DNA of 64,000 nucleotides from an uncultured Eubacteriales bacterium. GTDB lineage: Bacteria > Bacillota > Clostridia > Peptostreptococcales > Anaerovoracaceae. The notes under the pieces are model-generated. The model saw nothing but the letters and a program-made list of their open reading frames with translations, made no database searches and was not told the origin of the DNA. Below are positions 44,205 to 53,516 of the stretch, one piece after another; the stretch's first letter is position 1; each line of letters starts with the position of its first letter. The stretch is taken from contig CAJTYS010000003.1 in assembly GCA_910583765.1 (NCBI GenBank), positions 62,001-126,000 on the forward strand. The letters are read 5' to 3'. The position numbers and the translations under genes were made by a program.

Positions 44205-45980
44205 TTATTCCTGCGTCATGTCCTTTAAAATAGTCACGGTGTCTTTCAAATCGTTGTACGCGTTGATTCCCATGTCCCGCAGCATACCGTCGATTTCCGT
44301 TGGTTCTGAATGCCCCGGCAAAATGGAGTTTAGTTTCCCGCCCATGAAAACGCAGTAGGTTTTCTTTCGTTCTTCTGCCAGCTGCAACATTTGCTTTCCG
44401 TAATCCAATGCCTGTCCGTTGTGACAGCTGATCCCAATGCAAGAAACCTCTTCTTCGTCTGCCAGATCCAGCACATCCACCGGATCCATGTCCACGCCTC
44501 CATTGATCACATCCGCTCCCATAGCGGATAGCACGCCTTCCACCAGCAGGATCCCATATGTGTGCGCGTCGCCAGAGGCAATGACGATTTTCTTGCCCGC
44601 GATAGAGCCGTTCAGGCCCTCCGCGTTTAACTCCTTGATGATGCTGTCTCGCATTTCCATGGTCTGCCTTCCTAACACAGTCGGATAAAATGGCTTGACT
44701 TCTGCGGATTCCTGCCCATAAGTGGTGGAGTGAAACGCCTGTTCAAATTTGATGGGATTGAACTTTTTGATCACTAGCAGCATCTCTAACGGATCTTCCG
44801 TGTCGATTCCCGCCTGCTTAAAGCTTTCCATGGCATTTTCAAAGAAGGCCTTGCCTTCCCTCGCCATTACCTCTGCCATGTCATCGATTTTGGAGAAATC
44901 CATGAACGCCATCCATTCATCGGCCTTTTCTTCGACCCGTTTTCCCGCAGCGAAAATGTCCAACAGCTCCTGGAGTGTCGGCACGGCGATTTTTTCTGTA
45001 ATGGATACGGGATTAATGCCCAGCCCCATGTGATAATGCTTTTCCGCTAAAATTTCAAACAGCATTTCCTGACAGCTGGTTCCATAGTTTCCGTGAATGT
45101 CGTGATCCCACTGCATGTTGGTGGAGCCATTGATATAGGTGAGCACAGGCTGTTCTTCCGTGGAAAGCAGCTGGTGCAGGGCCACTGCGATCGCAATCCT
45201 AGTGTCGCCTTCGCTGAGCAGTCCGCCGTAGCTGATCGAATATCTAGCTCCACACAATTCGCAGCAAATATAATGCTCTAGCAGCGCGTATCCGATATAG
45301 GACGAGCAGTCCATGAAATAGCCGGGAAAGCCATCATCCAGATATGTTTCAATGGTGAACATTTCATCCCGTTTAGAGGCCATGATGCCAAACGCGGTAA
45401 TCATGTCGCTATAACGTTTCAAGTCATCGTCAAACCCAGGATATCCCCAAGTGAATTGTGAAAACTCCCCAATCCTAGGCGAACCCACTTTCAGTGCGTT
45501 GATGGTGGTTTCAATGGCATTGGGCACCACCAGATGATGGTCGTTAAAGAAAATGTCCATGGGTGCGGCTTCTATATGTTTTTCGTAATCCGCAAGTTCC
45601 TCGATCACATAACTGGTGGTGGCAGGCGCGTTTTCCCGATACTCTTTTGGCAGACCAACGAGGCCGCTGGGGATACACTGGATATCGTGAAGCTCCAGGC
45701 CGGTCCTGCGGGTAAATTCATAAATTTTTTGAATCCCATCCACCTGTTCCTCTAACGTTGCCAAGCCAAGAAGGATGTTCCAATCGATCTTTCCCTCTCG
45801 CATGCATTCCTTTTTATAATCCATGTGGCAAGAGTATTTTCCATTGCTTTCACGAATAAAACGGCTCCTGCCTGCTTGAAAGGATTTTCCAATCTCCATT
45901 CCAGCCTTTACTAGTTCATTGCCGTTTTGATGCGGCTCGGGCTTTAAGCTTTTAATGTACTCAATGGTTTCCATGTTCAT
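44205..45980 (-). CDS. B12-dependent mutase-like protein, paralog 2 (fused catalytic and cobalamin domains)
   Basis: 591 residues. The N-terminal ~450 are a predicted barrel with blocks shared by all three paralogs (MQWDHDIHGNYG, ITEKIAVPTLQELLD). The C-terminal ~125 residues are a B12 domain with D471-A-H473-T-Y-G (DxHxxG), ISCHNG in place of the SxL loop and the GG of FMGGKLN. A lower base-off/His-on ligand implies AdoCbl mutase chemistry. Single-chain fusions of this size are known for 2-methyleneglutarate mutase, while glutamate mutase splits the two parts. RBS AAGGAG at the ATG. First gene of the locus 2 operon, under a GntR-type operator. Confidence 0.82.
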   Translation of the reverse strand: MNMETIEYIKSLKPEPHQNGNELVKAGMEIGKSFQAGRSRFIRESNGKYSCHMDYKKECMREGKIDWNILLGLATLEEQVDGIQKIYEFTRRTGLELHDIQCIPSGLVGLPKEYRENAPATTSYVIEELADYEKHIEAAPMDIFFNDHHLVVPNAIETTINALKVGSPRIGEFSQFTWGYPGFDDDLKRYSDMITAFGIMASKRDEMFTIETYLDDGFPGYFMDCSSYIGYALLEHYICCELCGARYSISYGGLLSEGDTRIAIAVALHQLLSTEEQPVLTYINGSTNMQWDHDIHGNYGTSCQEMLFEILAEKHYHMGLGINPVSITEKIAVPTLQELLDIFAAGKRVEEKADEWMAFMDFSKIDDMAEVMAREGKAFFENAMESFKQAGIDTEDPLEMLLVIKKFNPIKFEQAFHSTTYGQESAEVKPFYPTVLGRQTMEMRDSIIKELNAEGLNGSIAGKKIVIASGDAHTYGILLVEGVLSAMGADVINGGVDMDPVDVLDLADEEEVSCIGISCHNGQALDYGKQMLQLAEERKKTYCVFMGGKLNSILPGHSEPTEIDGMLRDMGINAYNDLKDTVTILKDMTQE

Positions 45981-46024
45981 GCTGTTACTCCTTCCTTTTT
46001 TTGAGAGCTTGCACTTGTGGTTAG

Positions 46025-46045
46025 ATATATTAATATATTAATATT
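46025..46045. promoter_or_regulatory. Locus 2 operator 2, mutase operon
   Basis: ATATATTAATATATTAATATT just upstream of the paralog 2 mutase gene. On the minus strand a TTGACA lies about 20 bases ahead, so the operator covers the -10/start region. Confidence 0.8.
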
Positions 46046-46222
46046 CTTGCATATTTCTACACTCATGTCAAGTTTTTTTGAAATTTTCTCACAATTTTTT
46101 TCTAAAAGGCACCTGCGATTTTGGGCCACTGGCATTTGCTCAAGCGCTGTCAATCTAACCGGTACACTGCGTAACGGATCTTTATGATAGCTAGCTTCAC
46201 TGTTTTCCATATGTTAAAGATA

Positions 46223-46244
46223 AAGGAGCCCCGAAGGGCTCCTT
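46223..46244 (-). terminator. Intrinsic terminator of the gntR gene
   Basis: AAGGAGCCC (46223-46231) and GGGCTCCTT (46236-46244) with a CGAA loop, followed on the minus strand by TTATCTTT; it lies ~10 bases after the GntR stop. Confidence 0.85.
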
Positions 46245-46252
46245 AGATCGTT

Positions 46253-46912
46253 CTATACGAAATATCCTGGATGCAGGGCCTGGATTTTTTCATCCGCTTC
46301 TGTCATATAATAGTCATGATGAACGTCCATGATTTCTTTCAATTCATCGGCTCTGCCGTTTTCAATGCAATCAGCGATCTTCAAATGACTCTTGTAAGAC
46401 GATTCCAGACTATCAGGCAGCATCATGTCTAAAACCAGTACCCGAGTGTAATGTGCCATGAAACCGGAAATCGTATCCCAAATCTGTTCATGACCGCCGC
46501 AGGCAAACAAGCTCCTGTGAAAGCGCGCATCCTGCTGGATATACGCTTTGTAGTCTTTATTTTTCAAAGCCAGCTCCATCATCAACAGTTTGTCCTCAAC
46601 TGCGTGAGTCACGTTTTTTTTCGCCCTGCACAGGCTCATGAATATATCGTTTTCGAGCACATGCCGCATGTAGGCCATTTCTTTTACCAGGGAAAAATCT
46701 ATTTTGGACACATATGTCCCCCTTTGCGGGTAAATATCAATGAAACGTTCTTCTTCCAAGCGTTTCAAAGCTTCTCTGATGGGCGTGCGGCTTACGCCAA
46801 AGGCTTCTGACAACTCCGATTCTATGATCCGTTCTCCTGGTTCCATTTCTAAAAACTGAATTTTTTCCTTTATGATTCCATAAACATTGATTTTTGTTCG
46901 TGCGCCCGTCAT
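46253..46912 (-). CDS. GntR-family (FadR/FCD subgroup) transcriptional regulator
   Basis: 219 residues. N-terminal winged helix with IIESELSEAFGVSRTPIREALKRLEEE and the beta wing IYPQRGTYVSKI; C-terminal all-helical FCD ligand domain with metal-type His/Asp positions (QQDARFHRSLF, SYKSHLKI). It lies in the middle of the locus with five copies of one AT-rich palindrome around it, one in its own promoter. It is therefore the likely repressor of the mutase, iol, aldehyde dehydrogenase and SDR genes. Confidence 0.93.
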   Translation of the reverse strand: MTGARTKINVYGIIKEKIQFLEMEPGERIIESELSEAFGVSRTPIREALKRLEEERFIDIYPQRGTYVSKIDFSLVKEMAYMRHVLENDIFMSLCRAKKNVTHAVEDKLLMMELALKNKDYKAYIQQDARFHRSLFACGGHEQIWDTISGFMAHYTRVLVLDMMLPDSLESSYKSHLKIADCIENGRADELKEIMDVHHDYYMTEADEKIQALHPGYFV

Positions 46913-46940
46913 TTTACGTTCTCCATTCTTGACACTTAAA

Positions 46941-46959
46941 ATATTACTATATTAATATA
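46941..46959. promoter_or_regulatory. Locus 2 operator 3, gntR gene
   Basis: ATATTACTATATTAATATA, a variant of the shared palindrome with one or two changes, ~30 bases ahead of the gntR ATG; suggests autoregulation. Confidence 0.7.
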
Positions 46960-47020
46960 CACCGAACCGTGGCAAAACGCAAGGGGTTCACGCAATTGAA
47001 AATAAGAGAAATCAATGTGA

Positions 47021-48412
47021 TCATCCAAAGGCTTCTTTTAAGACATAGCTTTTCACGTTGCTGAATTCTTCCAGACTAACGCTGATCCCTTCTCTGCCCA
47101 ATCCGCTCATTTTGATGCCGCCATGGGCTTGATCAATGTGCCTATAAGCGCTATGGCCGTTAATGACCGCGGACCCTGCTTCCAACTCTGCCGCGATATG
47201 GAACGCTTTCATGATGTCACTGCTGAGAACGCCCGCGTTCAACCCATAAGAAGATTGATTGGCGATGGTAATGGCTTCTTCTATGGTGTCAAAAGGGATG
47301 ATTGGAAACACAGGTCCGAAAATTTCCAGATCCTTGGCAACGGACATGTCCTTTGTCACCTCGGTCAAGACAGTCGGCTCGTAAAAAGCGCCATTCCGCC
47401 TTCCGCCATAAGCCAGCCTCGCCCCTTCTTCCACAGTTTGTCGGACTTGCGCTTCCACTGTTTTCGCAGCCTTTTCCGTAACTAGCGTGGCAATCTCTGT
47501 TTTGGGATCCAGAGCATCCCCCACCACTACGGTTTCCAGCCTTTTTATGAGCTTTTCCGCCAAGCTGGCGCAGATTTCCCGCTCCACGATGAATCGCTTT
47601 GGCGCGCAGCAGGTTTGTCCCGCGATGTAAAATCTTCCGTCCATGATTTCTTCCACTGCCAGATTCAGATCCGCGTCTTTGCAAATGATAAAGGGATCGT
47701 TTCCACCTAGCTCTAAAAATAATGGTTTCAGGCATTTCGCACTGTTTTCAGCAAGGCTGATGCCCGCCTCCGTGCTTCCAGTCAGAGCAAGCGCGTCCAC
47801 TTTCGGATTGCGGATCACCGCCTGGTCACAGGCCGCTCTCTCGCATACCACAAAAGGAGCAACAGCCTTAGGAACGCCAGCTTCCTCCAATAATTCACCG
47901 ATTCTCAGAATGGTTAAAGGATTAGAGGAAGGAGCCTTCACAATGACCGCGTTTCCCATGACCAGCGCCGGAATCACTTTTAAAATTGTAAGCTCAATAG
48001 GGTAATTGAATGGAATGACGCACCCAATCAAACCCAAGGGGACTCTTTTTGTGAAGATCAGATCCCCCACAGCATCGGAATCATTGTCTGGCAAAACCTG
48101 TCCATACATGTGGTTGGCATATTCAATGGTTCCCCTGATATTTTGCGGGACTTTTGTCACTTCATCCCTGCTCATGCTATATGGTTTTCCCATTTCCTTG
48201 GAAGAAAGGACGATAAGTTCTTCCATATGCTGCTGATAAACATCGATGAAATCGTACAGGATCCGTGAGCGTTCGTACAAGCTGTTCTTCGCCCACGCCT
48301 TTTGGGCGGCTTTCGCTTGATCGACTAACTTAGCTAATTCAGGCTCGGATGTCAGATTCAGTTCTGCTAAGATCTCGTTTGTTTGAGGGTTTGTTACAGT
48401 CAAAGTATTCAT
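47021..48412 (-). CDS. NAD(P)-dependent aldehyde dehydrogenase
   Basis: 463 residues of the ALDH superfamily: general base Glu in FLELGGNDPFI, nucleophile Cys in AGQTCCAPKRFIV, cofactor loop ALTGSTEAGI and EIFGPVFPI near the end. Closest in layout to succinate-semialdehyde/lactaldehyde types. In this regulon it might oxidise malonate semialdehyde or another aldehyde from the aldolase or hydrolase; the lack of MSDH features makes CoA-acylation unlikely. AAAGGAG precedes the ATG. Confidence 0.92.
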   Translation of the reverse strand: MNTLTVTNPQTNEILAELNLTSEPELAKLVDQAKAAQKAWAKNSLYERSRILYDFIDVYQQHMEELIVLSSKEMGKPYSMSRDEVTKVPQNIRGTIEYANHMYGQVLPDNDSDAVGDLIFTKRVPLGLIGCVIPFNYPIELTILKVIPALVMGNAVIVKAPSSNPLTILRIGELLEEAGVPKAVAPFVVCERAACDQAVIRNPKVDALALTGSTEAGISLAENSAKCLKPLFLELGGNDPFIICKDADLNLAVEEIMDGRFYIAGQTCCAPKRFIVEREICASLAEKLIKRLETVVVGDALDPKTEIATLVTEKAAKTVEAQVRQTVEEGARLAYGGRRNGAFYEPTVLTEVTKDMSVAKDLEIFGPVFPIIPFDTIEEAITIANQSSYGLNAGVLSSDIMKAFHIAAELEAGSAVINGHSAYRHIDQAHGGIKMSGLGREGISVSLEEFSNVKSYVLKEAFG

Positions 48413-48588
48413 CTTTACACTCCTTTACCGCTTTGTTGTGTTGCTTGATTATACTATTCTAGAAAAATGATTTGTTACCATCAACACTCTGCTTGCTGCC
48501 GCGCCGCTGTGTAAGAAACTTGGTTTCCCTTCGGTGCGTTTCGTTTCATGGCTTGTTTTAAAATTTGATGGAACGTTCGTTCTGTTTT

Positions 48589-48610
48589 TAATATATTAAT
48601 ATATTAATAT
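48589..48610. promoter_or_regulatory. Locus 2 operator 4, aldehyde dehydrogenase gene
   Basis: TTAATATATTAATATATTAA-type repeat. On the minus strand TTGCAA, a 16-base spacer and TATAAT immediately precede the operator. About 175 bases separate it from the aldehyde dehydrogenase start; nothing else is seen in that leader. Confidence 0.78.
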
Positions 48611-48737
48611 GATTATAACATAACCTCCTAAAATTGCAATAGGCTTTTAAATACTATCATCACATTTTTTCCAACCACAAACACATCAGTGATTATTTTT
48701 ATGAAAAAAGAGGAAAAGCTTGACAATGCGATTTTCG

Positions 48738-48753
48738 ATATATTAATATATTA
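48738..48753. promoter_or_regulatory. Locus 2 operator 5, SDR gene
   Basis: ATATATTAATATATTA overlaps the -10 region of a plus-strand promoter whose -35 is TTGACA at 48720-48725. It lies ~150 bases ahead of the SDR start codon. Confidence 0.75.
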
Positions 48754-48906
48754 GAAATGTGAGCACATACATGTCGATTACGATATTGACATTTGTGCAC
48801 CGGCTACAAGTAAATTTCAATATAAGGCAACTTAGACATCGCATCATTCCTGATGTCACATCATCAAAGAAGCTATTTTCATATATGTGTAAAGGAGGTC
48901 TTTTTT

Positions 48907-49638
48907 ATGCACACAAATCAACCTATCGCACTGGTCACCGGCGCGGGCGGCGGCATTGGACGGGCAGTCGCCTTGGAGTTGTCGCGGCACGGGAATCATC
49001 TTCTGCTGGTTGGACGTTCAGAAGCAGGCATTTCGCAGACGCTGGAGCAAATCACGCAAGCAGGTGGAGATGGTGAAACGTTCCTCTGCGACCTATCTGA
49101 CATGCGTCAAATTGACTCCATGATGGAACAATTCGCAGACACATATGGACGGCTGGACATCTTGGTGAACAATGCCGGGATTTCCAATACCCATACCATG
49201 GAGGAAATTACCGAGACAGAATGGGATACCATGTTGGCCACCAACCTAAAAGCTCCCTTTTTTCTATGCCGCCATGCGTTTCGTCTGATGATGCCGCAAA
49301 AGCACGGGCGCATTATTAATCTTGCTTCCATTGCCGGAGAGCGTGGCGCATGGTATTCTGGCATCCATTACTCCGCATCCAAAGGCGGCCTGCTCGCCAT
49401 GACGAAATCCTTTGCGTTACACGGCGCGCCTTACGGCATTACCGTCAATGCGGTTTCCCCCGGCACCGCTGACACGCCTATGGCCCAGGCTGAAGGCATC
49501 CCAACGGACGGCATCCCGCTGGGGCGCGCCGCCACGCCGGAAGAAATCGCGTTTGCGATCAGTTTTCTCGCATCGAATCGTGCCACGTATCTTACCGGCG
49601 TTACGCTGGATGTCAACGGCGGGCAATTCATGCCCTGA
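48907..49638 (+). CDS. Short-chain dehydrogenase/reductase (SDR)
   Basis: 243 residues, classical SDR. Cofactor motif VTGAGGGIGRA (TGxxxGxG), NNAG, catalytic Ser in NLASIAG, and Tyr/Lys in YSASKGG. NAD(P) preference is not clear. ATG 48907 follows AAAGGAGGT; an upstream in-frame ATG (48853) has no RBS. It is divergent from the rest of locus 2 but carries the same operator. A polyol, inositol-type or 3-oxoacyl substrate are all possible. Confidence 0.92.
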   Translation: MHTNQPIALVTGAGGGIGRAVALELSRHGNHLLLVGRSEAGISQTLEQITQAGGDGETFLCDLSDMRQIDSMMEQFADTYGRLDILVNNAGISNTHTMEEITETEWDTMLATNLKAPFFLCRHAFRLMMPQKHGRIINLASIAGERGAWYSGIHYSASKGGLLAMTKSFALHGAPYGITVNAVSPGTADTPMAQAEGIPTDGIPLGRAATPEEIAFAISFLASNRATYLTGVTLDVNGGQFMP

Positions 49639-49745
49639 TCGTCATTGCCAATGAATCTCATAGCACACTGTTACCTGGCAAACAAAAGAGGGCTGCGCAC
49701 GAGCACTTTTTTCGTATGTACGCACGGTCCTCTTGAGTTCTTGGT

Positions 49746-50717
49746 TTATTCGTTCCAAACGTCTTTCATGTAACGGCCGATTTCTTCCTGCTCTAGCTGA
49801 TACATCTCGGCCACTTGGCTAGCCGCGTCTTCTTGTGGCACGGCTAGTTTTTAACAAAGTTCGATCATTTTCCGTATGCCGTGTTCCCGTTCTTCATCCT
49901 GACCCTCTTGTCGGCCTTCCTCCCGTGCTTCCTGCCGCTCCAATATTTTCTCTTCCCATGCGTTCATGAATTTGATCCCCACTTCCTCGCTTGATTTGAT
50001 GGACCTGATCTTTTCGTGCATCCAGCGGATGGTTTCGCTGCCAGAGGCCTGCGCCCGTTCGTCCGTCGTTTCCTCAAAATAGCGGAGCATTTCGATCAGT
50101 TCCCGACTCACTCCTTCCGGATTCGTTCCCCTGGTGTTGAGGAAAATCCGGGTCGCTCCGTCCATCAGGCTCACGTCAGAGGCTTCTTCACATTTCATGC
50201 GAAACGTGTACCGGTACAGCCCTTTGCCAAACAGGTCGAAGGGCATGATGAGAATGATAAAAACATCGTTCATCTTGCTGAAATCCACTTCCCCCCGGTG
50301 CGAGAAGCCGGCTGTCAATCATCCCTTGATAGTTTCGGGAACGCTTCGGCAGATTTCCCGTGTTTTGTTTCTTTACTTCCGTGTTGTGGATGCTTCCTTC
50401 CGTGTCCATGGCCCAAACGTCCAGTTTGATCTGCCTGTTCCAGATGGATCGCCTGATTTCTTTTTCCGTCTGCGGCGTGTACTCCAGCTCGATGTCCTTT
50501 TCCAAAATGATCCCTAACACTTTTTCCAAGAATTCCTTGTCTTCCACGGCTTCGTTGAACAAAAACCGATCCAGTAGATTTAAGTCTTTTAGTTCTTTCC
50601 CCTTGTTCAATCCGATCCCTCCTTTTGATTATACGATGTTCCTGTTCCCTTTTCAACAGATGTCGTATTTGTAATTTTTTAACTGTTTTATTTTACCATA
50701 TTATGATCGTATAATCA
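49746..50717 (-). pseudogene. Rpn-type PD-(D/E)XK element, frameshifted and with internal stop (copy 2)
   Basis: Same element as 52401-53240. The N-terminal part (from 50610, MNKGKELKDLNLLDRFLFNEA) is broken at the G run near 50291-50296, where one extra G shifts the frame. The continuing frame then hits TAA at 49851 in place of the Gln codon after KMIELC. The remnant extends to a terminal stop at 49746. Upstream it keeps TGATTATACGAT (50626-50637) and ATCGTATAATCA (50706-50717). Intermediate in decay between copies 1 and 3. Confidence 0.85.
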
Positions 50718-50802
50718 AGTAGTTTTCCATATTTTTCTTTTATTTTTTACACAAAAACTAAATATGAATTGGATTCACGCCAGCGGAAAGACCCAGGCTT
50801 GC

Positions 50803-52194
50803 TTATGATCGATCTTGCCCCTTCCGTTCCGCGATTACCTGTTTCAGCCGCTCGAAGACCTGTTTTGTAATAGGATACTTGTAAGCCATGCATACGCAGC
50901 CCAGCATGAGGACAGCCGGAACGATGGTAATGGAAATCTCCACGCCCGTTAATGCTTCCTGTGTCTGCGACACTGCGTTTTCATTGAATCCGGTCAGCTG
51001 CAAGATCGCTCCCAACAAGAGGGTGGAAAGTCCGGAGCAAATGGTTTCCATGATGGTCTGCAAGGAAACGATGATGCCCTCCCGTCGTTTACCGGTTTCG
51101 TACTCATCATATTCACAAATATCGTAAATCATCACCGGCATCAGTTGCCAAAACGCCGAATTGCCTACGACAAAGAGAAATGTCAGCGTAACCATTCCCC
51201 AAAATCCGTTGATCCCCACTATCCTGTCTAAACTCACACATCCTACGGAAGCGATGCTTAGAAACAGGATCAGAGCCGACCGCTTGTCCAATAATTTGCT
51301 GACCTTGAGCACCGGAAGTAGCGTCAGCAGCCCAGAAGCCGGAAACGCCAACATGGCCAGTGTCGATTGGATGGCTGTCAGATTGAGATTGTATGTAAAA
51401 TAATAGGCTCTGTCAGCAAAAAAGATTCCCTGGGCCGTGATATGGCACAAGCACGCACCAATCACGAACTTCGTGGGTTTCAGCTTGATGACCTCCCAGT
51501 ATTCGCAAAATAATCCCCGTATGTCAGCTAATCTCAATTTTTGCCTGTGCCCCTTCTCATTTATAGGCGGCGTATCTTTTTTCCTGGAAGAATATATGGT
51601 AATATTGATGGCGCAAAACGCCATAACGGCTACAATCCCCGCCATGACTTGCCATGCCCGGCGTTCTGTCATACCCAGTCCACAAAATCCTGCCACCATG
51701 ATGGGCGGCGCTGCCAGTCCAAAGGCTGTGCCAGCAAGGGTAACGGCATAAGTCACAGAACGAAGCTCCGTGCGTTCACTGTAATCTCCAGTATATTCTG
51801 CGCCAAAAGCCAGCCACGGACTGTAAAAGGTGGAAAAGGCACACCAAAATAGCACGATCATAACGCCGTAATACGCATTCTTCACAGCTCCCGCTGACTC
51901 GAATGTAGTGAAACATAAAACCAGCGAAAGGGCCAACGGCAGCGAAGCCGCCATAAGAAACGGTCTCCGCCTGCCAAATCGATTAAGGGCATGATCAGAC
52001 AAAAATCCCACTACCGGACTCCAAAGAGAGCTAATGATAGACCCTGCCGCGATTAACGTGCCTGCTGCCGCAGGTTTGATATGGGCGATGTTCGTTAAGA
52101 AAAACATCATATAGGATCCCATGAAGGTAAAATTCACCGAATCCGTGATTCCGGCGGAAGCATACCCCATTTTTTCCCGAAATGTCAGCCGCAT
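50803..52194 (-). CDS. GPH-family (MelB-like) sodium/proton sugar symporter
   Basis: 463 residues, 12 TM helices. Conserved GPH blocks: KMGYASAGITDSVNFTFMGSYMMFF (TM1), SPVVGFLSDH...FGRRRPFL (loop 2-3) and YSPWLAFGAEYTGDYSERTEL (TM4-loop). The family imports glycosides, pentosides or hexuronides with a cation. It stands alone between two Rpn elements, so it may have arrived as part of an exchangeable segment. RBS GGAGGGGG before the ATG. Confidence 0.9.
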   Translation of the reverse strand: MRLTFREKMGYASAGITDSVNFTFMGSYMMFFLTNIAHIKPAAAGTLIAAGSIISSLWSPVVGFLSDHALNRFGRRRPFLMAASLPLALSLVLCFTTFESAGAVKNAYYGVMIVLFWCAFSTFYSPWLAFGAEYTGDYSERTELRSVTYAVTLAGTAFGLAAPPIMVAGFCGLGMTERRAWQVMAGIVAVMAFCAINITIYSSRKKDTPPINEKGHRQKLRLADIRGLFCEYWEVIKLKPTKFVIGACLCHITAQGIFFADRAYYFTYNLNLTAIQSTLAMLAFPASGLLTLLPVLKVSKLLDKRSALILFLSIASVGCVSLDRIVGINGFWGMVTLTFLFVVGNSAFWQLMPVMIYDICEYDEYETGKRREGIIVSLQTIMETICSGLSTLLLGAILQLTGFNENAVSQTQEALTGVEISITIVPAVLMLGCVCMAYKYPITKQVFERLKQVIAERKGQDRS

Positions 52195-52400
52195 ATGTTC
52201 CCCCTCCCCTACATAAATAATATTACGTACTCATATAGTATATCAGCGCTTTTTTCCACTTAACATATCCTAAAGTATACACTTGCGGCCACAATCCGTA
52301 TATTTAAGGTCCTTTTGCTAACCGAATTCCATATAATAAAAAAGGAGGCCGCACATGGACGTTTTTTTGTTCATATGTGCAGCTCCCCTGAATGATTGAC

Positions 52401-53240
52401 TTAGTCGTTCCAGGTTTCTTTCATGTAACGGCTGATTTCTTCCTGCTCTAGCTGATACATCTCGGCCACTTGGCTAGCTGCGTCCTCTTGCGGCACGGCT
52501 AGTTTCTGGCAGAGTTTGATCATTTTTCGTATGCCTTGCTCTCGTTCCTCTTTCTGGCCTTCCTGCCGGTCCAATATCTTCTCTTCCCATGCGTTCATGA
52601 ATTTGATCCCCACTTCCTCACTTGATTTGATGGATCGGATCTTCTCGTGCATCCAGCGGATGGTTTCGCTGCCAGAGGCCTGCGCCCGTTCGTCTGTCGT
52701 GTCTTCAAAGTAACGAAGCATTTCCACCAATTCTCGGCTCACGCCTTCTTCGTGTGTCCCTCTGGTGTTGAGAAAAATTCGGGTCGCTCCGTCCATCAGG
52801 CTCACGTCCGCCGCTTCTTCGCATTTCATGCGAAACGTGTACCGGTACAGTCCTTTGCCGAACAGGTCGAAAGGCATGATCAAAATGATGAAAACATCGT
52901 TCATCTTGTTGAAGTCCACTTCCCCTGGCACCAGCAGCCGGCTGTCGATCAGGCCTTGGTAATTTCGGGAACGCTTTGGCAGGTTTCCCGTGTTTTTCTT
53001 TTGCGCTTCCGTATTATGGATGCTTCCTTCCGTGTCCATGGCCCAAACATCCAGTTTGATCTGCCTGTTCCAAACGGACCGCCTGATTTCTTTTTCCGTC
53101 TGCGGCGCATGCGCCAGTTCGATGTCCTTTTCCAGGATGATTCCTAATGTTTTTTCCAGGAATTCCTTGTCTTCCACGGCTTCGTTGAACAAAAACCGAT
53201 CCAGTAGATTTAAGTCTTTTAGTTCTTTCCCCTGATTCAA
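52401..53240 (-). CDS. Rpn-family PD-(D/E)XK nuclease / putative transposase (intact copy 3)
   Basis: 279 residues. N-terminal PD-(D/E)XK nuclease fold with core KLDVWAMDTEG (Asp) and HNTEAQKKNTG (Glu...Lys), then DVFIILIMPFDLFGKGLYRYTF. The C-terminal tail is charged (ILDRQEGQKEEREQGIRKMIKLC) and helical, differing in repeat number between the copies. Rpn proteins promote RecA-independent recombination and carry a transposase_31-like label. Upstream is TGATTATACGAT (53256-53267) with a degraded partner near 53337-53347. Two broken relatives lie at 34008 and 49746. Confidence 0.88.
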   Translation of the reverse strand: MNQGKELKDLNLLDRFLFNEAVEDKEFLEKTLGIILEKDIELAHAPQTEKEIRRSVWNRQIKLDVWAMDTEGSIHNTEAQKKNTGNLPKRSRNYQGLIDSRLLVPGEVDFNKMNDVFIILIMPFDLFGKGLYRYTFRMKCEEAADVSLMDGATRIFLNTRGTHEEGVSRELVEMLRYFEDTTDERAQASGSETIRWMHEKIRSIKSSEEVGIKFMNAWEEKILDRQEGQKEEREQGIRKMIKLCQKLAVPQEDAASQVAEMYQLEQEEISRYMKETWND

Positions 53241-53516
53241 TCCAATCCCTCCTTTTGATTATACGATGTTCCTGTTCCCTTTTCAACAGGCATCTTGCCT
53301 GTAATTTTTTAACTGTTTTATTTTACCATGTTACGGTCGTGTAATCAAGAGGTTTTCCATATTTTTCTTTTTATGTTTTAACCCCCCTTTACAGCAACTT
53401 ATCCTTTTACTTTAATCGAGCCTTCTATCTGTTCTCTGTCCATCCTAAAACACACACATGCTCACTGCCATCCCATATGTTCCAGATCGTCCCATTCTCT
53501 TTCTGTTTTCTCACAA

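Noticed and set aside
46120..46135. GCCACTGGCA resembling part of a cobalamin riboswitch box, near B12-related genes
   Set aside because: No accompanying conserved core is seen, and on that strand no gene follows for ~2.8 kb; the B12 gene beside it is on the other strand.
49680..49740. Imperfect hairpin after the SDR gene as a terminator
   Set aside because: The stem has several mismatches and no U tract follows on the plus strand; support too weak for a feature.
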